Shown here in pieces: positions 61,049-64,000 of a stretch of 64,000 nt of DNA. Both the position numbers and the translations under genes were made by a program. This DNA is from Granulicella aggregans (GTDB taxonomy: Bacteria > Acidobacteriota > Terriglobia > Terriglobales > Acidobacteriaceae), in NCBI RefSeq assembly GCF_025685565.1, contig NZ_JAGSYE010000002.1:868001-932000 (forward strand). The letters run 5' to 3'. The stretch's first letter is position 1. The number at the start of each line of letters is the position of its first letter. Below the pieces are notes generated by a model, which did no database searches, was not told the origin of the DNA, and worked only from the letters and a program-made list of their open reading frames with translations.

Positions 61049-61753
61049 TTATGAATCGGCGCCATGCGGCATCCCCAAGAGGTTTGCTCGCATGGGCTGG
61101 TTTTTGGGGTTAATTCTGAAGTCGCCGTAGCAAAGCATTCGAAGAATCGACAATGGACGCAGATACCAACTGGCCCAACTGAGTGGAGTATCCCCATTAG
61201 CATCCGCAGCGTCGATCTTCGCTCCTGCGTCTAGTAACAGCTTGATCGTCGACTCGTCGCCGAACGCAGCCGCACGGTGAAGAGGCGCTTCGCCCCTGGT
61301 TCTGCAGTCGCGCATAAAACCGCCTGTCCCAGCTCCACTCTTCGTGACAAGGTTCGGGTTAGCTCCGTGAAACAAGAGCACCTTGAGCACCCGGTCGTAG
61401 GCGATACGGTCTGTCCCGCATAAGGCGCTGTGGAGAGGCGTTTCCCCACTGTCCGCATCTTGTTCGTTCACGTCTGCCCCTAGTTCAAGCAGGAACTTGC
61501 ATAGCCGCCAGTGTCCGTGGAAGGACGCCGCAAGGAGTCCAAGATTCTGACCAAGAGAGTCCAAAGTCGCTCCTTGAGACAGCAGAAACTTCAAAGCGCT
61601 CACGTCACCGTAGTAGGCGCACCAACGCAACAGCGACACTCCGTTTGCATCTGCGGCGTCCGCGGAGCAGCCATTCGCGAGAAGTTGAAAGACAAGGTCG
61701 GTGCGACCGTCCACGAATTCGCCCATCAGTGAATCACCACTTTGCTGCGACAT
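61049..61753 (-). CDS. Ankyrin-repeat protein
   Basis: A 234-residue cytoplasmic protein with about five ankyrin repeats from residue 20 to 210: FQLLANGCSADAADANGVSLLRWCAYYGDVSALKFLLSQGA, GLLAASFHGHWRLCKFLLELGADVNEQDADSGETPLHSA, and APLHRAAAFGDESTIKLLLDAGAKIDAADANGDTPLSWA. No signal peptide or enzyme domain. Its stop abuts the stop of the convergent cysteine dioxygenase remnant without a spacer. Protein-protein interaction role, partner unknown. Confidence 0.88.
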   Translation of the reverse strand: MSQQSGDSLMGEFVDGRTDLVFQLLANGCSADAADANGVSLLRWCAYYGDVSALKFLLSQGATLDSLGQNLGLLAASFHGHWRLCKFLLELGADVNEQDADSGETPLHSALCGTDRIAYDRVLKVLLFHGANPNLVTKSGAGTGGFMRDCRTRGEAPLHRAAAFGDESTIKLLLDAGAKIDAADANGDTPLSWASWYLRPLSILRMLCYGDFRINPKNQPMRANLLGMPHGADS

Positions 61754-61826
61754 GCGCCAAACCCTCCACGATCGGACTATCTTCTCAAATCATAGGAAAA
61801 CCTTGGTGAACAGAAGGACTCTGTGC

Positions 61827-61859
61827 CCCACTCATCGCAGCCTCATCGCGATGAGTGGG
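61827..61859. repeat. Intergenic stem-loop repeat, copy 3
   Basis: CCCACTCATCGC at 61827-61838 and GCGATGAGTGGG at 61848-61859 are perfectly complementary around the loop AGCCTCATC. It lies 13 bases past the stop of the minus-strand esterase gene. Same arm type as copy 2 and same loop and flank as copy 1. Confidence 0.65.
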
Positions 61860-61872
61860 ACAGCCACAGCAT

Positions 61873-62886
61873 TCACTCCCCAACCATTCCAATCGTTTTT
61901 AACCAGGTATCCACCAAATCCGGCCACCCCGTCGCCGGATACTTCGTCCTTCGCAGACCGAACGCATGCCCACCCTCCGCATACGAGTGAAACTCCACTT
62001 TCACCCCAGCCCTCTGCAGCGCCGCGTAGTACGTCAACGAGTCCCATACGGTATCCACATGGTCGTCTTCGTTCTGCAATAAGAAGGTCGGCGGCGTCTG
62101 CTTCGTAATGTGGCTCGCAATATCCGGGTTCAGCCCCAGCGTCCCTTCCCTCACCGATAGATGTCCCGGATACAGAGCTACGGCAAAGTCCGGGCGGCAG
62201 CTCTCCTTGTCTGCCGCATCCACCGCCAGATAGAGGCGCCTCCCAAAGTGAACGCTGGTAGCCGCTACAAGATGTCCACCCGCCGAAAACCCGAGCACCC
62301 CAATCTTGTGCGGATCGATATGCCACTCGGCCGCGCGGAACCGAACCAGCGATATCGTCCGTTGCGCATCGTCGAGCGCGATCTTCGACTGCGGATACGC
62401 TCCCCAATAGGGCGCGGACCTCGGCGCAGGCACATGGTACTTCAGCAGCACGCAGGTAATGCCCTTTGACACCAGCCAGTCGCACGCCTCCGTCCCTTCC
62501 AGATCGATCGCGAGAATCTCGTACCCGCCGCCCGGAAAAACGATCACGGCAGCCCCCGTATTCTTCCCTACTGGCGAATACACCGTCATCGTAGGCCGCG
62601 CGACGTTACTGATATAGAGCCACGGCCGCCCTGCAACCAGCTCCTTAGTCTCCGTCTTCGTCGTCTCCGGGCCCTTAGCAGGCCGAGCATCGGGTGCCGC
62701 ACCCGGCCAGATCGGCATCTGGACATGCCCCGCTGAAGGCTGCCAATCAGCCTCCTGCGCATTCGCCGTCCCCAACCCCAGAACAGCAAGCAGCACAAAG
62801 ACACCAGCAACGCGCAACCCGCGCGGCACCGTCGTCCTCAGCTTCAACTGGTAATCGATTAACTCCCGGCGTTCTGCCATTGGCAT
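61873..62886 (-). CDS. Exported alpha/beta-hydrolase, acetyl esterase-like
   Basis: About 337 residues with an export signal ([19 protein letters not shown]) after a 25-residue basic n-region. The alpha/beta-hydrolase core has the oxyanion VFPGGGY (117-122), nucleophile S201 in GFSAGGH, an acidic NEDDHVD loop and the terminal His in GGHAFGL. It resembles acetyl-xylan/carbohydrate esterases. It would deacetylate plant glycans or short esters. The start is uncertain: ATG at 62886 or 62880, neither with a clear ribosome site. The stem-loop repeat stands behind it. Confidence 0.85.
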   Translation of the reverse strand: MPMAERRELIDYQLKLRTTVPRGLRVAGVFVLLAVLGLGTANAQEADWQPSAGHVQMPIWPGAAPDARPAKGPETTKTETKELVAGRPWLYISNVARPTMTVYSPVGKNTGAAVIVFPGGGYEILAIDLEGTEACDWLVSKGITCVLLKYHVPAPRSAPYWGAYPQSKIALDDAQRTISLVRFRAAEWHIDPHKIGVLGFSAGGHLVAATSVHFGRRLYLAVDAADKESCRPDFAVALYPGHLSVREGTLGLNPDIASHITKQTPPTFLLQNEDDHVDTVWDSLTYYAALQRAGVKVEFHSYAEGGHAFGLRRTKYPATGWPDLVDTWLKTIGMVGE

Positions 62887-63042
62887 CGCGCGGAGTCGCA
62901 CAGGGCATCTCCAGAATGCACGCAATCCAGCTCGCTCCAAGTTAATGAGATTGATTCCGGTCTTCCGCCTCCACTCCGCCGCAGCCAGCTCCCAAAAACT
63001 CGCTCGTCCCCGCCCGATTCATGCTCTATACTCAAAACTTCC

Positions 63043-64000
63043 ATGACCCCATCCGAAACGAACCAGTTCGCGCATCCTGCACTGAAGAATTACCTGCTGG
63101 ACCACGCCTACGACGAGATGTTCGCGGGTGAAAACGAACTCCACCCTCACTACGAGCCTCTGCTCGAACTCTTCAACACGCTCTCAAAGGACGATCTCCG
63201 CCGGCGCAAGCAGTCCGCCGACGTCAGCTTCCTCAACCAGGGCATCACCTTCACCGTCTACGGCCGCGATGAAGGCACCGAGCGCATCTTCCCCTACGAC
63301 CTGCTCCCCCGCATCATCACCAGCGCCGAATGGGCGACAGTCGAGCGCGGCCTCACCCAGCGCATCACCGCACTTAATCTCTTCCTCAAAGACATCTACA
63401 ACGAGGGCCGCATCCTCGAAGACGGCATCGTCCCCCGCGACGTTGTCTACAGCTGCAAGCACTTCCGTCGCCAGATGATCGGCCTACAGGTCCCGCGCAA
63501 CGTCTACGTCGCCATCTGCGGCACGGACCTCATCCGCATGCAGAATGGCGACTTTGTCGTCCTCGAAGACAATCTTCGGGTGCCTTCCGGCGTCAGCTAC
63601 ATGCTGACCAACCGCCGCGTTATGAAGAGGATCTTCCCCCAGCTCTTCCGCAGCTACAACGTCAGACCGATCGAGCAGTACACGCAGCTTCTGCTGGGAA
63701 CGCTACGTTCTCTGGCTCCCGAAGGCCGACCAGAGCCCAACATCGTTCTGCTCTCACCCGGCGTCTTCAACTCCGCTTACTTCGAGCACGCCTACCTCGC
63801 CCGCCAGATGGGCATCGAGCTCGTCGAAGGCCGCGACCTCGTCACCCACGACAACATCATCTACATGCGCACCACCAGCGGCCTCCGCCGCGTCGATGTC
63901 ATCTACCGCCGCGTTGACGACGATTTCATTGACCCCCTCGCCTTCCGCGGCGACTCCATCCTCGGCGTCGCTGGCCTCTTCAACGCCTACCGCGCCGGAA
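63043..64000 (+). CDS. Circularly permuted ATP-grasp protein (3' end outside window)
   Basis: An open frame of 319 codons from the ATG at 63043 to the end of the window. It matches the circularly permuted ATP-grasp type 2 family: [82 protein letters not shown], and the ATP-grasp segment [22 protein letters not shown]. Such proteins are usually encoded with an alpha-E domain protein and a transglutaminase-like protease and are thought to make or modify a peptide. The downstream genes are not visible here. Confidence 0.9.
   Translation, partial: MTPSETNQFAHPALKNYLLDHAYDEMFAGENELHPHYEPLLELFNTLSKDDLRRRKQSADVSFLNQGITFTVYGRDEGTERIFPYDLLPRIITSAEWATVERGLTQRITALNLFLKDIYNEGRILEDGIVPRDVVYSCKHFRRQMIGLQVPRNVYVAICGTDLIRMQNGDFVVLEDNLRVPSGVSYMLTNRRVMKRIFPQLFRSYNVRPIEQYTQLLLGTLRSLAPEGRPEPNIVLLSPGVFNSAYFEHAYLARQMGIELVEGRDLVTHDNIIYMRTTSGLRRVDVIYRRVDDDFIDPLAFRGDSILGVAGLFNAYRAG

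Noticed and set aside
1..64000. CRISPR arrays, tRNA or rRNA genes, insertion sequences, prophage or defence genes
   Set aside because: I saw no regularly spaced direct repeats, no tRNA cloverleaf, no transposase or integrase protein and no known defence domains on either strand.

Overview
The window looks like chromosome of an Acidobacteriota, class Terriglobia (Terriglobus/Granulicella/Edaphobacter type). This is inferred from gene content, not from a marker gene. The signs are Oar-like TonB receptors with a carboxypeptidase-regulatory-like N-terminus, Ig-rich sedolisins with prokumamolisin propeptides, FG-GAP proteins, many secreted glycoside hydrolases, an RND operon in permease-adaptor-channel order, and dispersed intergenic stem-loops. 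I see no rRNA, tRNA, CRISPR array, insertion sequence or phage gene.

Layout. 2-3696 (+): the 3' end of a TonB-dependent receptor gene runs into a tight operon of three AhpD-like carboxymuconolactone decarboxylase (CMD) proteins and an MFS carrier. 3802-15120 (-): a GH13 alpha-amylase-like enzyme, a LytS/LytTR two-component pair, a large FG-GAP/Ig surface protein and a sedolisin. The last two share an unusual C-terminal module. 15674-29653: a chemosensory locus. On the minus strand, in transcription order, are an outer-membrane barrel protein, CheW, an MCP, CheA, CheR, CheD, CheY, CheX, CheB, a porin and a second MCP. A second CheY, a second CheX/CheC-type phosphatase and an 85-residue unknown protein are read divergently. 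No flagellar or pilus motor gene is present.

29839-46262: a membrane acyltransferase, a tripartite RND efflux operon (permease, adaptor and TolC-type channel, coupled by 1-base overlaps), a PfkB sugar kinase, a GH20 beta-N-acetylhexosaminidase, a GH2 enzyme that reads as exo-beta-D-glucosaminidase, and an APC permease. The kinase, GH20 and GH2 genes suggest use of chitin or chitosan oligosaccharides, with operator-like palindromes upstream of GH20 and GH2. 46263-51074: a full-length TonB-dependent receptor with a strong sigma-70-type promoter, then a TPR protein.

51075-64000: two small secreted helical proteins, a seven-heme cytochrome c, a YVTN beta-propeller, a GH3 glycosidase, the GTPase BipA/TypA, a zinc-dependent phospholipase C-like protein, a cysteine dioxygenase gene broken by two one-base shifts at homopolymers, an ankyrin protein, an esterase, and the start of a circularly permuted ATP-grasp gene that runs off the window.

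The items most worth following up are the C-terminal double-helix plus cysteine module shared by the sedolisin and the FG-GAP protein, the triple AhpD-like operon behind a TonB receptor, the chemosensory locus with its divergent accessory operon, and the stem-loop family sitting 13-50 bases behind three hydrolase genes.
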